Shown: positions 1-6,948, numbered from the stretch's first letter. The stretch is DNA of 8,052 nt from Comamonadaceae bacterium (GCA_021286965.1 JAJTBK010000033.1:1-8052), one strand, 5' to 3'. The notes: generated by a model from the sequence alone, not told the origin. Numbers and translations are program-made.

Positions 1-472
<472 letters not shown>

Positions 473-490
473 GAAGCCCGGAGAACACCT

Positions 491-1387
491 ATGTCGATCT
501 ACATCAACAAAGACACCAAAGTCATCACCCAGGGCATCACGGGCAAGACCGGCCAGTTCCACACCGAGAAGTGCCAGGAATACGCCAACGGCAAGAACTG
601 CTTCGTTGCCGGCGTGAACCCGAAGAAGGCGGGCGAGTCCATCTTCAACATCCCCATCTACGGTTCCGTCACGGAAGCGGCAACGCAGACCGGCGCCACC
701 GTGTCGGTGATCTACGTGCCGCCGGCAGGCGCGGCCGCTGCCATCTGGGAAGCCGTCGAGGCCGATCTGGACCTGGCGATCTGCATCACCGAAGGCATTC
801 CGGTGCGCGACATGCTCGAAGTGCGCAACAAGATGCGCGCCAAGGAAGCCGCTGGCGGCAAGCGCACCCTGCTGCTCGGCCCCAACTGCCCGGGCCTGAT
901 CACGCCCGACGAGATCAAGATCGGCATCATGCCCGGCCACATCCACCGCAAGGGCCGCATCGGCGTCGTGTCCCGTTCGGGCACGCTGACCTATGAAGCC
1001 GTGGCCATGCTGACCGAAGTGGGCCTGGGCCAGTCGAGCGCCGTCGGCATCGGCGGTGACCCGATCAACGGCTTGAAGCACATCGACGTGATGAAGGCTT
1101 TCAACGACGATCCGGGCACCGACGCCGTCATCATGATCGGCGAAATCGGCGGCCCCGACGAAGCCGAAGCCGCCCAGTGGTGCAAGGCGAACATGAAGAA
1201 GCCCGTGGTCGGCTTCATCGCTGGCGTCACGGCCCCTCCGGGCAAGCGCATGGGCCACGCCGGTGCGCTGATCTCCGGCGGCGCCGACACCGCCGACGCC
1301 AAGCTCGCCATCATGGAAGAGTGCGGTTTCATCGTCACGCGCAACCCGTCCGAACTGGGCAAGCTGCTCAAGGCGCAGCTCAAGTAA
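491..1387 (+). CDS. sucD: Succinyl-CoA synthetase (ADP-forming) alpha subunit
   Basis: This is a complete 298-residue subunit that binds CoA and carries the phosphohistidine of succinyl-CoA synthetase (TCA cycle, cytoplasm), acting as a heteromer with SucC. The N-terminal Rossmann-type CoA-binding domain shows [10 protein letters not shown] at residues 15-24, followed by [13 protein letters not shown]. The ligase domain has SRSGTLTYE from residue 161 and [14 protein letters not shown]. The active-site histidine is His256 in [10 protein letters not shown], equivalent to His246 of E. coli. The protein is about nine residues longer than E. coli SucD (289), mainly through a short Ala/Gly/Lys-rich insertion near residues 117-126. 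The ATG at 491 is preceded by GGAG at 480-483 with 7-base spacing. It is cotranscribed with sucC, and a strong terminator follows the stop. Confidence 0.98.
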   Translation: MSIYINKDTKVITQGITGKTGQFHTEKCQEYANGKNCFVAGVNPKKAGESIFNIPIYGSVTEAATQTGATVSVIYVPPAGAAAAIWEAVEADLDLAICITEGIPVRDMLEVRNKMRAKEAAGGKRTLLLGPNCPGLITPDEIKIGIMPGHIHRKGRIGVVSRSGTLTYEAVAMLTEVGLGQSSAVGIGGDPINGLKHIDVMKAFNDDPGTDAVIMIGEIGGPDEAEAAQWCKANMKKPVVGFIAGVTAPPGKRMGHAGALISGGADTADAKLAIMEECGFIVTRNPSELGKLLKAQLK

Positions 1388-1410
1388 GCCCTGTGCTTGC
1401 CGCCTCCCAA

Positions 1411-1444
1411 CGCCCGCAGTGCTATCGCTGCGGGCGTTTTTTTT
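1411..1444 (+). terminator. Rho-independent terminator of the sucCD operon
   Basis: A perfect 9-bp inverted repeat, CGCCCGCAG (1411-1419) and CTGCGGGCG (1428-1436), with an 8-base loop, is followed directly by eight T residues (1437-1444). It lies 24 bases after the sucD stop. This is a textbook intrinsic terminator, and it separates sucCD transcription from the signalling genes downstream. Confidence 0.94.
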
Positions 1445-1479
1445 CGCCGTCACACTGCGGTGCAAAAAAGACAGTGGGC

Positions 1480-1507
1480 TTGGATTCAAATAGCCCTCGT
1501 CTATGAT
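1480..1507 (+). promoter_or_regulatory. Candidate sigma70 promoter for the phosphatase gene cluster
   Basis: TTGGAT (1480-1485, 4 of 6 matches to TTGACA) and TATGAT (1502-1507, 5 of 6 matches to TATAAT) are separated by 16 bases. They lie in the lower-GC gap just after the sucD terminator, where a new promoter is expected. Initiation would be near 1514, upstream of the possible leader ORF at 1533 and the phosphatase start at 1610. This is a motif match only; no other -35/-10 pair in the gap looked better. Confidence 0.45.
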
Positions 1508-1532
1508 GCTGCGCTACGCAACAGGGCAGAAC

Positions 1533-1613
1533 ATGGCGGATTTTCATTCCTCGGTCACGCAGCAGCCTCCCGTATTCCCGCATCCGCACGCCGCCGGTAA
1601 GAGGGCGTCATGA
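1533..1613 (+). CDS. Possible 26-residue leader peptide overlapping the phosphatase start
   Basis: A short ORF starts at ATG 1533 and ends with TGA at 1611-1613, overlapping the phosphatase ATG (1610-1612) in the ATGA arrangement typical of translational coupling. AGGG at 1523-1526 gives a plausible ribosome site with 6-base spacing. The candidate promoter at 1480-1507 would place the transcript start about 19 bases upstream. The peptide begins MADFHSSVTQQPPVFPHPH and is Pro- and His-rich with a basic end. It has no hydrophobic segment and I recognise no family. Third-position GC is about 68 percent, somewhat below the neighbouring genes, so codon use does not settle whether it is real. It could be a leader that sets phosphatase translation, or a chance ORF. 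Confidence 0.33.
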   Translation: MADFHSSVTQQPPVFPHPHAAGKRAS

Positions 1614-2431
1614 GTCCGGTCGCCCGTTTGTCGTACGAGTTTTGCGGTCTCACAGATTGCGGCCGTGTGCGCAAGAACAATGAGGATGCCGTTGCCGTCG
1701 ATACGGCCCATGGCCTGGCCCTGCTGGCCGATGGCATGGGTGGCTACAACGCCGGCGAAGTTGCCAGCAGCATGGCCATTTCCGTCACCCAACATGCCAT
1801 GGTGCGCTGGTTCAACCAGCAGCAGGAGCCTGGGTTGCCGGCCACCAGCGCCGTGCGTCAGGCGCTGCAAGAGAGCGTGCAGCAGGCGAACATGGCGGTG
1901 CTCAAGACCTCGCTGCTGCAGCCGCAGTGCGCTGGCATGGGCACCACCTTGGTGGTGGCGGTGTTCAGCGGCGACCGCCTGGTGCTCGGTCATATGGGTG
2001 ATTCGCGCTGCTACCGCCTGCGCGCAGGCCAGCTGCAGCAGCTCACGCGCGATCATTCCTGGCTGCAGGAGCAGCTCGACGCCGGCCTGATGACGCCGCA
2101 GGAGGCGGCGCAGTCGGGCTACGGCAACCTCGTCACCCGCGCCCTGGGGGTGGAGGAGGAGACGCCGCTGGACATCAATGAGTTCCAGGTTCAGCCCCTG
2201 GACTTATTCTTGCTTTGTTCCGATGGTTTGTCCGATATGCTCGACGACCACGAATTACTCATGCTCAGCAACAGCCCTGATAGCCTGGAAGAGAAAACCC
2301 GTCGCCTGGTCGATACGGCCAATGCCATGGGTGGGCGCGACAACATCAGCGTCGTATTGGTACAGGCCCATATCCAGGGACGCAGCAAATCAGGATTGAT
2401 CTCGCGGTTGTTGCAGAAAAAAGCGGCTTGA
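1610..2431 (+). CDS. PP2C-family serine/threonine protein phosphatase (PrpC/Stp1-like)
   Basis: This 273-residue soluble protein is a single PP2C (PPM) domain, a Mn/Mg-dependent phosphatase acting on phospho-Ser/Thr proteins. The family motifs appear in order: RKNNEDAV at 21-28, LADGMGG at 39-45 with the metal ligand Asp41, GMGTTLVV, GHMGDSRCYRLR, LTRDHSW, NLVTRALG, LLCSDGLSDML with Asp205, and GGRDNISVVLV with Asp244. All expected metal-binding acidic residues are present, so it should be active. Its length matches stand-alone bacterial PP2C enzymes of about 240-280 residues. There is no membrane segment or extra sensor domain. ATG 1610 is preceded by AAGAGG (1599-1604) and gives the normal short lead before the RxxNED motif. 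The FHA gene follows 46 bases later, a common PP2C partner. The cognate kinase is not in the window. The 3' part around 2200-2290 is less GC-rich than the flanking genes. Confidence 0.94.
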   Translation: MSPVARLSYEFCGLTDCGRVRKNNEDAVAVDTAHGLALLADGMGGYNAGEVASSMAISVTQHAMVRWFNQQQEPGLPATSAVRQALQESVQQANMAVLKTSLLQPQCAGMGTTLVVAVFSGDRLVLGHMGDSRCYRLRAGQLQQLTRDHSWLQEQLDAGLMTPQEAAQSGYGNLVTRALGVEEETPLDINEFQVQPLDLFLLCSDGLSDMLDDHELLMLSNSPDSLEEKTRRLVDTANAMGGRDNISVVLVQAHIQGRSKSGLISRLLQKKAA

Positions 2432-2457
2432 GCCTTTTTATTCATCCAAAATAGAAT
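2428..2457 (+). promoter_or_regulatory. Weak candidate promoter for the FHA gene
   Basis: TTGAGC (2428-2433, overlapping the phosphatase stop) and TAGAAT (2452-2457, 5 of 6 matches to TATAAT) are 18 bases apart in a short AT-rich gap. Initiation would be near 2464, right at the FHA ribosome site AGGAG (2466-2470), leaving an unusually short leader. It may be an internal promoter that lets the FHA gene be made apart from the phosphatase, or simply AT-rich spacer DNA. Confidence 0.27.
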
Positions 2458-2477
2458 TCAGAAATCAGGAGTTGGCC

Positions 2478-3113
2478 ATGCCCAAATTGATCGTCTCGAT
2501 CGACGGTGTTGTCATCAAGGAAGTTGAGCTGACCAAAGAGCGCACTTCGTTGGGGCGCCGGCCCTATAACGACGTCGTCATCGACAACCTGGCCATCAGC
2601 GGCGAACATGCGGCCGTGCACCTGCACGGCGACCAGGCGGAAATCGAAGACCTCGGTAGCACCAATGGCACCTTCATCAACGGCCATACCGTCAAGCGCC
2701 AGGCGCTGCACACTGGCGACACGATCGACATCGGTAAATACAAAATCCGCTTTCTGAACGAGGCCCAGCGCCCGGATTTTGAAAAAACCATGATTTTCAA
2801 ACCCGGCCAGCTGCCGCCGGTGGTGCCCCGTCCCGCCGCGCCGCCACCGCCGATCAGCGCCTACATTCGTGTGCTTTCGGGTTCTGCCTCCGGGCGCGAG
2901 GTCGATCTGGTCAAAATTGTCACCACCATCGGCAAGCCCGGCGTCGCCGTGGCCTCGATCACCAAGCGCCCGCACGGCTACGTGCTCAGCCATGTCGATG
3001 GCGAGCAAAGCCCGGCGCTCAACGGCAAGCCCATCGGTGGCGAGCCCATTGCCCTGCACAGCGGCGACCTGCTCGACCTGGCGGGCACGCAAATGCAGTT
3101 CATGCAGCGCTGA
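2478..3113 (+). CDS. FHA-domain protein with a second, degenerate FHA-like domain
   Basis: This 211-residue soluble protein probably acts as a phosphothreonine-reading adaptor. Residues 1-95 form a standard FHA domain with the binding residues in place: Gly26-Arg27, Ser41-x-x-His44 and LGSTNGTFING at 59-69 with Asn63. A Pro-rich linker follows (about 109-125). Residues 127-211 look like a second FHA fold (IGKPG at 151-155, LNGKPI at 181-186, HSGDLLDL at 194-201), but they lack the GR and SxxH residues, so this copy probably does not bind phosphothreonine. Thr104 in FEKTMIF, just after the first domain, is a possible phosphorylation site. ATG 2478 is preferred because AGGAG (2466-2470) lies 7 bases upstream; a TTG at 2472 would be too close to it. 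The PP2C gene lies just upstream and a hydrolase gene 20 bases downstream, which suggests one transcription unit. No transmembrane or DNA-binding part is seen. Confidence 0.9.
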   Translation: MPKLIVSIDGVVIKEVELTKERTSLGRRPYNDVVIDNLAISGEHAAVHLHGDQAEIEDLGSTNGTFINGHTVKRQALHTGDTIDIGKYKIRFLNEAQRPDFEKTMIFKPGQLPPVVPRPAAPPPPISAYIRVLSGSASGREVDLVKIVTTIGKPGVAVASITKRPHGYVLSHVDGEQSPALNGKPIGGEPIALHSGDLLDLAGTQMQFMQR

Positions 3114-3133
3114 TACGCCAGCCGGGCGGCACC

Positions 3134-3919
3134 ATGCAGCTGCGTGTCCTGGGGTGCTCCGGTGCAATTGCCCAGGGCTGCCGCACCACCGCCTTCCGGC
3201 TGGGCGAGCGGCTGCTGGTGGACGCCGGTACCGGCGTGGGCGAGCTGCGCATGGACGAGCTGCTGGCCATCGACCATGTGTTGCTGACCCATTCCCACCT
3301 CGACCACATCGCCGCCCTGCCGTTGATGCTCGACGCTGTCGGCGCGCACCGCCACCAGCCCCTGCAGGTGCACGCCCTGCCGGCGACGCTGGCGGCGCTG
3401 CGCCAGCACATCTTCAACGGCACCATCTGGCCCGATTTCACCCGCATCCCGACGCCGGCGCAGCCCTTCGTGCAGCTGCAACCCCTGGCGTTGGGCCAGC
3501 GGCTGCAGCTGGCGGGGCTGGAGATCGAGGTGCTGCCCGCGCGCCACAGCGTGCCGGCCGTGGGCTATGCCGTGCGCGGCACCCAGGGCTGGTGGATCTA
3601 CAGCGGCGACACCGGCGGCGAGGAACCCGCCTTCTGGCAGCGCGTGCACGCGCTGGCGGCGGCCGATGGCGTCGCCGCCCTGTTCATCGAAACTGCGTTC
3701 AGCAACCAGGAGCAGGCACTGGCGCGCACCAGCGGCCACCTGGCGCCCGCCAGCCTGGCGCGCGAGCTGCAGCAGCTGGGCCCGGGCGCTGCGTTCCCGA
3801 TTTACATCACCCACGCCAAACCGCGCGAGAGCCAGCGCATCATGCGCGAGGTGCAGGCGCTCGAGCAGGGGGCTTTCACCCTCATCGACCTGCAAACGGT
3901 CGATGCCCTTGAGCTATAA
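3134..3919 (+). CDS. Metallo-beta-lactamase-fold hydrolase, class II cyclic-nucleotide phosphodiesterase-like
   Basis: This is a 261-residue soluble metal-dependent hydrolase. The N-terminal strand MQLRVLGCSGAI and VDAGTGVGEL at 29-38 are typical of the fold. The di-metal site is complete: THSHLDH at 52-58 gives His53, His55, Asp57 and His58; His138 lies in ARHSVPAVGY, Asp159 in YSGDTGG, and His227 in YITHAKP. His202 in SGHLAP is a further conserved-looking histidine. The HSHLDH box, the SGHLAP segment and the ITHAKP end resemble the PDE1/CpdP-type class II cAMP phosphodiesterases. However, the residues after HSHLDH (IAALP) depart from the strict family signature, so the substrate is inferred, not shown; an RNase Z-like or other phosphodiester role is possible. 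The gene lies 20 bases after the FHA gene, with no strong ribosome site, suggesting coupled expression. Its stop codon falls inside an intergenic repeat. Confidence 0.85.
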   Translation: MQLRVLGCSGAIAQGCRTTAFRLGERLLVDAGTGVGELRMDELLAIDHVLLTHSHLDHIAALPLMLDAVGAHRHQPLQVHALPATLAALRQHIFNGTIWPDFTRIPTPAQPFVQLQPLALGQRLQLAGLEIEVLPARHSVPAVGYAVRGTQGWWIYSGDTGGEEPAFWQRVHALAAADGVAALFIETAFSNQEQALARTSGHLAPASLARELQQLGPGAAFPIYITHAKPRESQRIMREVQALEQGAFTLIDLQTVDALEL

Positions 3920-3977
3920 AAACAGGAGCTGTTGGCGCTTACCCTGTGGGCATTAGCGGCACTTTGCATGGTTTTTA
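3911..3977 (+). repeat. Intergenic repeat of a type recalled from Comamonadaceae, overlapping the hydrolase stop
   Basis: The stretch starts GAGCTATAAAAACAGGAGCT and continues GTTGGCGCTTACCC, TGTGGG, ATTAGCGGC. It resembles, from memory, the abundant short AT-rich intergenic repeats of Acidovorax-type genomes (AGCTAT, A-rich, AGCTG, then a GCGCT...AGCGC hairpin). Internal pairing supports this: CGCT (3936-3939) with AGCG (3955-3958), and CCC (3942-3944) with GGG (3948-3950) around a TGT loop. The hydrolase TAA at 3917-3919 lies within it. Only one copy is present here, so repeat status cannot be shown from this window, and the right edge is approximate. Confidence 0.42.
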
Positions 3978-3983
3978 CCTGGC

Positions 3984-4007
3984 GTGCGCCAGCAGTGGCT
4001 GGCGCGC
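3984..4007. other. Strong GC-rich hairpin between the hydrolase and aminopeptidase genes
   Basis: GCGCCAGC (3986-3993) pairs perfectly with GCTGGCGC (3998-4005) around a four-base AGTG loop. One more wobble pair and one G-C pair extend it to about 10 bp. There is no T-run on either side, so it is not a standard intrinsic terminator. It ends 17 bases before the aminopeptidase ATG and could affect transcript stability or ribosome access. Confidence 0.5.
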
Positions 4008-4024
4008 CGCAGTACCATGCCGGC

Positions 4025-5407
4025 ATGACCTCTGTTTACGCCCAGCGCCGCGCCCGCCTGGCCGCCCTTTTGGGCCCCGGCGGCGTCGCCATCGTCCCGA
4101 CCGCGCCCGAGCGCCCGCGCAACCGCGACAACGAGCACCCCTACCGGCACGACAGCTATTTCTACTACCTCACCGGCTTTACCGAGCCTCACGCCTGGCT
4201 GCTGCTGGACGCCAGCGGCCGCAGCACCCTGTGGTGCCAGCCCAAGGACGTAGAGCGCGAAATCTGGGATGGCTACCGCCTCGGGCCCGAGGCCGCGCCG
4301 GCGGTGCTCGGGGTCGATGCCGCCCACTCGGTGGCCGAGCTCGATACCCGCCTGCCGCGCCTGCTGGAGAACCAGCGCCAAGTGTGGTTTCCGTTTGCCA
4401 CCCATGAGGGCCTGGCAGCGCAGGTCGAAGGCTGGCTGCGCGCCGTGCGCGCGCGTGTGCGCCAAGGTGCCCTGTGCCCGCAGCAACAGGGTGACCTGTG
4501 CGCGCTGCTCGACGAATTGCGCCTGTGCAAGGACGCGCACGAGCAGGCCGTGATGCGCCGTGCGGCGCAGATCAGCGCCGGTGCCCACGTGCGCGCCATG
4601 CAGACCAGCAGCCGGATGCTGCGCGCCGGCCAGGCACTGCACGAATACCACCTCGAAGCGGAACTGCTGCACGAGTTTCGCCGCCACGGCGCGCAGGCGC
4701 CGGCCTATGGCTCCATCGTCGCTGCGGGCGCCAACGCCTGCGTGCTGCACTACCGCGCCGACGCCGCCCCGGTGCGCGCGGGCGACCTGGTGCTGATCGA
4801 CGCCGCCTGCGAGCTCGATGGCTACGCCGCCGACATCACCCGCACCTTCCCCGCCGACGGCCGTTTCACCGGGCCGCAGCGTGCGCTGTACGAGCTGGTG
4901 CTGGCGAGCCAGGAAGCGGCGATTGCCGTCACCCGCCCCGGCGCCCGCTTCAACGATCCGCACGAGGCCACACTGGCGGTGCTGGCTCAGGGCCTGCTCG
5001 ACCTGCGCCTGCTCGATGGCAACCAGGTCGGCACGGCGCAGGACGTGCTCGAAAAGCGCGCCTATCTGCCGTTTTACATGCACCGCACCAGCCACTGGCT
5101 GGGCATGGACGTGCACGACTGCGGCAGCTACGTTGAGCCCAGCCAGGCCGAGCAGGCACAGGTTCGCACCGATCCCCACACCGGCGAGACCACGCTCCAG
5201 CGCCCCAGCCGCATCCTGCAGCCGGGCATGGCGTTGACCATCGAACCCGGCCTGTACGTGCGCCCGGCGCCGGGCGTGCCGGCGCAGTTCCACGGTCTGG
5301 GCGTGCGCATCGAGGACGACGCGTTCGTCACCGCCGCAGGCTGCGAGTTGACGACGCGCGACGTGCCGGTGCGGGTGGACGACATCGAGGCCCTGATGCG
5401 TGCCTGA
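4025..5407 (+). CDS. pepP: Xaa-Pro aminopeptidase (aminopeptidase P, family M24B)
   Basis: This 460-residue cytoplasmic metallopeptidase removes an N-terminal residue that precedes proline. The N-terminal aminopeptidase P domain (about 1-130) includes RNRDNEHPYRHDSYFYYLTG, very close to PepP proteins. The C-terminal pita-bread domain carries all five di-Mn ligands: Asp259 in LVLIDAACEL, Asp270 in ADITRTFP, His357 in RTSHWLGMDVHDCG, Glu407 in LTIEPGLYV and Glu430 in GVRIEDD. His364 matches the E. coli active-site His361. Compared with E. coli PepP (441 residues), there are about 20 extra residues between His364 and Glu407. ATG 4025 is chosen because it gives the usual family N-terminus (MTSVYAQRRARLAALLG), although no ribosome site is seen before it. 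An in-frame TTG at 3932 would add 31 residues encoded by the repeat and hairpin region, which is unlikely. The gap to the hydrolase is 105 bases. Confidence 0.94.
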   Translation: MTSVYAQRRARLAALLGPGGVAIVPTAPERPRNRDNEHPYRHDSYFYYLTGFTEPHAWLLLDASGRSTLWCQPKDVEREIWDGYRLGPEAAPAVLGVDAAHSVAELDTRLPRLLENQRQVWFPFATHEGLAAQVEGWLRAVRARVRQGALCPQQQGDLCALLDELRLCKDAHEQAVMRRAAQISAGAHVRAMQTSSRMLRAGQALHEYHLEAELLHEFRRHGAQAPAYGSIVAAGANACVLHYRADAAPVRAGDLVLIDAACELDGYAADITRTFPADGRFTGPQRALYELVLASQEAAIAVTRPGARFNDPHEATLAVLAQGLLDLRLLDGNQVGTAQDVLEKRAYLPFYMHRTSHWLGMDVHDCGSYVEPSQAEQAQVRTDPHTGETTLQRPSRILQPGMALTIEPGLYVRPAPGVPAQFHGLGVRIEDDAFVTAAGCELTTRDVPVRVDDIEALMRA

Positions 5408-5433
5408 CGGGGCCGGGGTTGCCGGCATGTAAC

Positions 5434-5465
5434 CGGTTTCGTGCCAGAATTGAAACCGAATTACA
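5434..5465 (+). promoter_or_regulatory. Candidate pyk promoter/operator: inverted repeat around an extended -10
   Basis: CGGTTTC (5434-5440) and GAAACCG (5452-5458) form a perfect 7-bp inverted repeat with an 11-base spacer. The spacer holds TGC-CAGAAT (5442-5450), a possible extended -10 element (hexamer 4 of 6). No convincing -35 was found. The overlapping TGAAACCGAATTACA (5451-5465), read on the other strand as TGTAATTCGGTTTCA, matches 11 of 15 positions of the HexR consensus as I recall it (TGTAATTAAATTACA). HexR controls pyruvate kinase genes in several proteobacteria. The assignment is tentative. Confidence 0.3.
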
Positions 5466-5484
5466 AAACCAGCAGGAGCACCCT

Positions 5485-6921
5485 ATGCAAATGACCCGCG
5501 CCACCAAAATCGTCGCCACCCTGGGGCCGGCATCGAGCGAGCCCGCGCTGCTCGAAGCCATGATCCGGGGCGGGGTCAACGTCGTGCGCCTGAACTTCAG
5601 CCACGGCAAGGCGCAGGATCACATCGACCGCGCCATCCTGGTGCGCGCCGCAGCGCAGCGCGCCGGGCGCGAGGTGGCCATCATGGCCGACCTGCAGGGG
5701 CCCAAAATCCGCGTCGGCAAATTCGTTGACGGCAAGGTGTGGCTGGAGCCGGGCGCGGCCTTCGTGCTCGATGCCGCACGCACCGAGCCAGGTGACGTGC
5801 ACGGTGTCAGCCTGGACTACAAAGACCTGCCGCGCGACGTGCGCGCCGGCGATACCTTGCTGCTCAACGACGGCCTGATCGTGCTCACCGTGGACGCCGT
5901 GCGCGGCGACGCCGTGCACACCACCGTCAAGCTCGGCGGCGAGCTCTCGAACAACAAGGGCATCAACAAGCAAGGCGGTGGCCTGACGGCGCCCGCCCTC
6001 ACCGCCAAGGACATGGAGGACATCAAGACCGCCATGGGCTTTCAGGCCGACTACGTGGCCGTGAGCTTTCCGAAGAACGCCATCGACATGGAAATGGCGC
6101 GCCAGCTGTGCAACGTGGCGGCGGCGGAATACGGCCACCGCCCGGGGCTGATTGCCAAGATCGAGCGCGCCGAGGCGATTCCGCGCCTGGAGGAAATTTT
6201 GCGCGTCTCCGACGGCATCATGGTCGCGCGCGGTGACCTGGCGGTCGAGGTCGGCAACGCCGCCGTACCGGCGCTGCAAAAGAAAATGATCCGCATGGCA
6301 CGCGACATGGACAAGGTGGTGATCACCGCCACGCAGATGATGGAGAGCATGATCACCAACCCCGTGCCGACGCGCGCCGAGGTCAGCGACGTGGCCAACG
6401 CCGTGCTCGATGGCACCGACGCCGTCATGCTCAGCGCCGAGACCGCCGCCGGCAAGTACCCGCTGGAGACGGTGCAGGAAATGGCCAACATCTGCTGTGC
6501 CGCCGAGGCGGCGGAAGAGGTGGAGCTTGACGCCGACTTCAACAACCGCAGCTTTGGCCGCATCGACCAGAGCATTGCCATGGGCGCGCTGTTTACTGCC
6601 CACCACCTCGGGGCCAAGGCCATCGTCGCGCTGACCGACAGCGGCTCGACGGCGCTGTGGATGAGCCGCTACCGCATCCACATCCCGATCTACGCCCTCA
6701 CCCCCAAAATCGCTACGCAGCGCAAGATGGCGCTGTACCGCAACGTGCGTCCGCTGCTCATGGACACCAGCGCCGACCGCGACACGGCGCTGGAGCAGGC
6801 CGAGCTGCACCTGAAGAGCCGCCAGATCGTGCAAAAAGGCGACATCTACGCCATCACCTGCGGCGAGCCCATGGGCCAGCCCGGCGGCACCAACATGCTC
6901 AAAATCTGCAGCGTGGAGTAG
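5485..6921 (+). CDS. pyk: Pyruvate kinase (PykA-like)
   Basis: This 478-residue cytoplasmic enzyme transfers phosphate from phosphoenolpyruvate to ADP, the last step of glycolysis. The TIM-barrel domain has [12 protein letters not shown] at the N-terminus, VVRLNFSHG with Arg35, Asn37 and Ser39, and [11 protein letters not shown] leading into the B domain. It also has the active-site box [10 protein letters not shown] with Lys225 and Glu227, [16 protein letters not shown] with the metal ligand Asp251, and [10 protein letters not shown] with Thr283. [18 protein letters not shown] and a complete C-terminal allosteric-type domain follow. The B-domain phrase [20 protein letters not shown] resembles E. 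coli PykA more than PykF, suggesting the sugar-phosphate/AMP-responsive type; this regulatory point is inferred. ATG 5485 is chosen because AGGAG (5474-5478) lies 6 bases upstream. The upstream in-frame ATG at 5419 would add 22 residues with no family match. The gap from pepP is 77 bases and holds a possible operator. Confidence 0.97.
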   Translation: MQMTRATKIVATLGPASSEPALLEAMIRGGVNVVRLNFSHGKAQDHIDRAILVRAAAQRAGREVAIMADLQGPKIRVGKFVDGKVWLEPGAAFVLDAARTEPGDVHGVSLDYKDLPRDVRAGDTLLLNDGLIVLTVDAVRGDAVHTTVKLGGELSNNKGINKQGGGLTAPALTAKDMEDIKTAMGFQADYVAVSFPKNAIDMEMARQLCNVAAAEYGHRPGLIAKIERAEAIPRLEEILRVSDGIMVARGDLAVEVGNAAVPALQKKMIRMARDMDKVVITATQMMESMITNPVPTRAEVSDVANAVLDGTDAVMLSAETAAGKYPLETVQEMANICCAAEAAEEVELDADFNNRSFGRIDQSIAMGALFTAHHLGAKAIVALTDSGSTALWMSRYRIHIPIYALTPKIATQRKMALYRNVRPLLMDTSADRDTALEQAELHLKSRQIVQKGDIYAITCGEPMGQPGGTNMLKICSVE

Positions 6922-6948
6922 GCCGCCCGAGGGGCATGGGCCTTGTCC

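Noticed and set aside
2416..2440. A-run, GGCTTGAGCC, T-run at the phosphatase end as a terminator
   Set aside because: The paired core is only GGC/GCC around a four-base loop with imperfect flanks, too weak to call a terminator.
1610..3113. PP2C and FHA as part of a type VI secretion PppA/Fha locus
   Set aside because: No type VI structural genes or PpkA-type kinase lie nearby; the neighbours are metabolic genes.
2442..3167. Reverse-strand ORF opposite the FHA gene
   Set aside because: The + strand has clear FHA motifs and a good ribosome site; the antisense product matches nothing I recognise.
3932..4024. TTG start giving pepP a signal-peptide-like N-terminus (MALTLWALAALCMVF... AVAGA)
   Set aside because: The extension is encoded by the repeat and hairpin, the nearby AGGAG is only 3 bases from the TTG, and family members start at the equivalent of ATG 4025 and are cytoplasmic.
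3953..5428. Long reverse-strand ORF of 491 codons opposite pepP
   Set aside because: It mirrors a well-supported gene with all its metal ligands. Long antisense ORFs arise routinely from high third-position GC, and the translation shows no recognisable domain.
5419..5484. Upstream ATG extending pyruvate kinase by 22 residues
   Set aside because: The family N-terminus starts at the [15 protein letters not shown] segment, and AGGAG is correctly placed for ATG 5485. The extension covers the probable promoter.
5461..6834. Reverse-strand ORF of 457 codons opposite pyk
   Set aside because: It is a shadow of pyruvate kinase; its His/Val/Asp-rich composition is typical of antisense reading of GC-rich genes.
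6922..6948. Possible terminator after pyk (GGCC...GGGCC)
   Set aside because: The pairing is short and interrupted, and there is no T-run.
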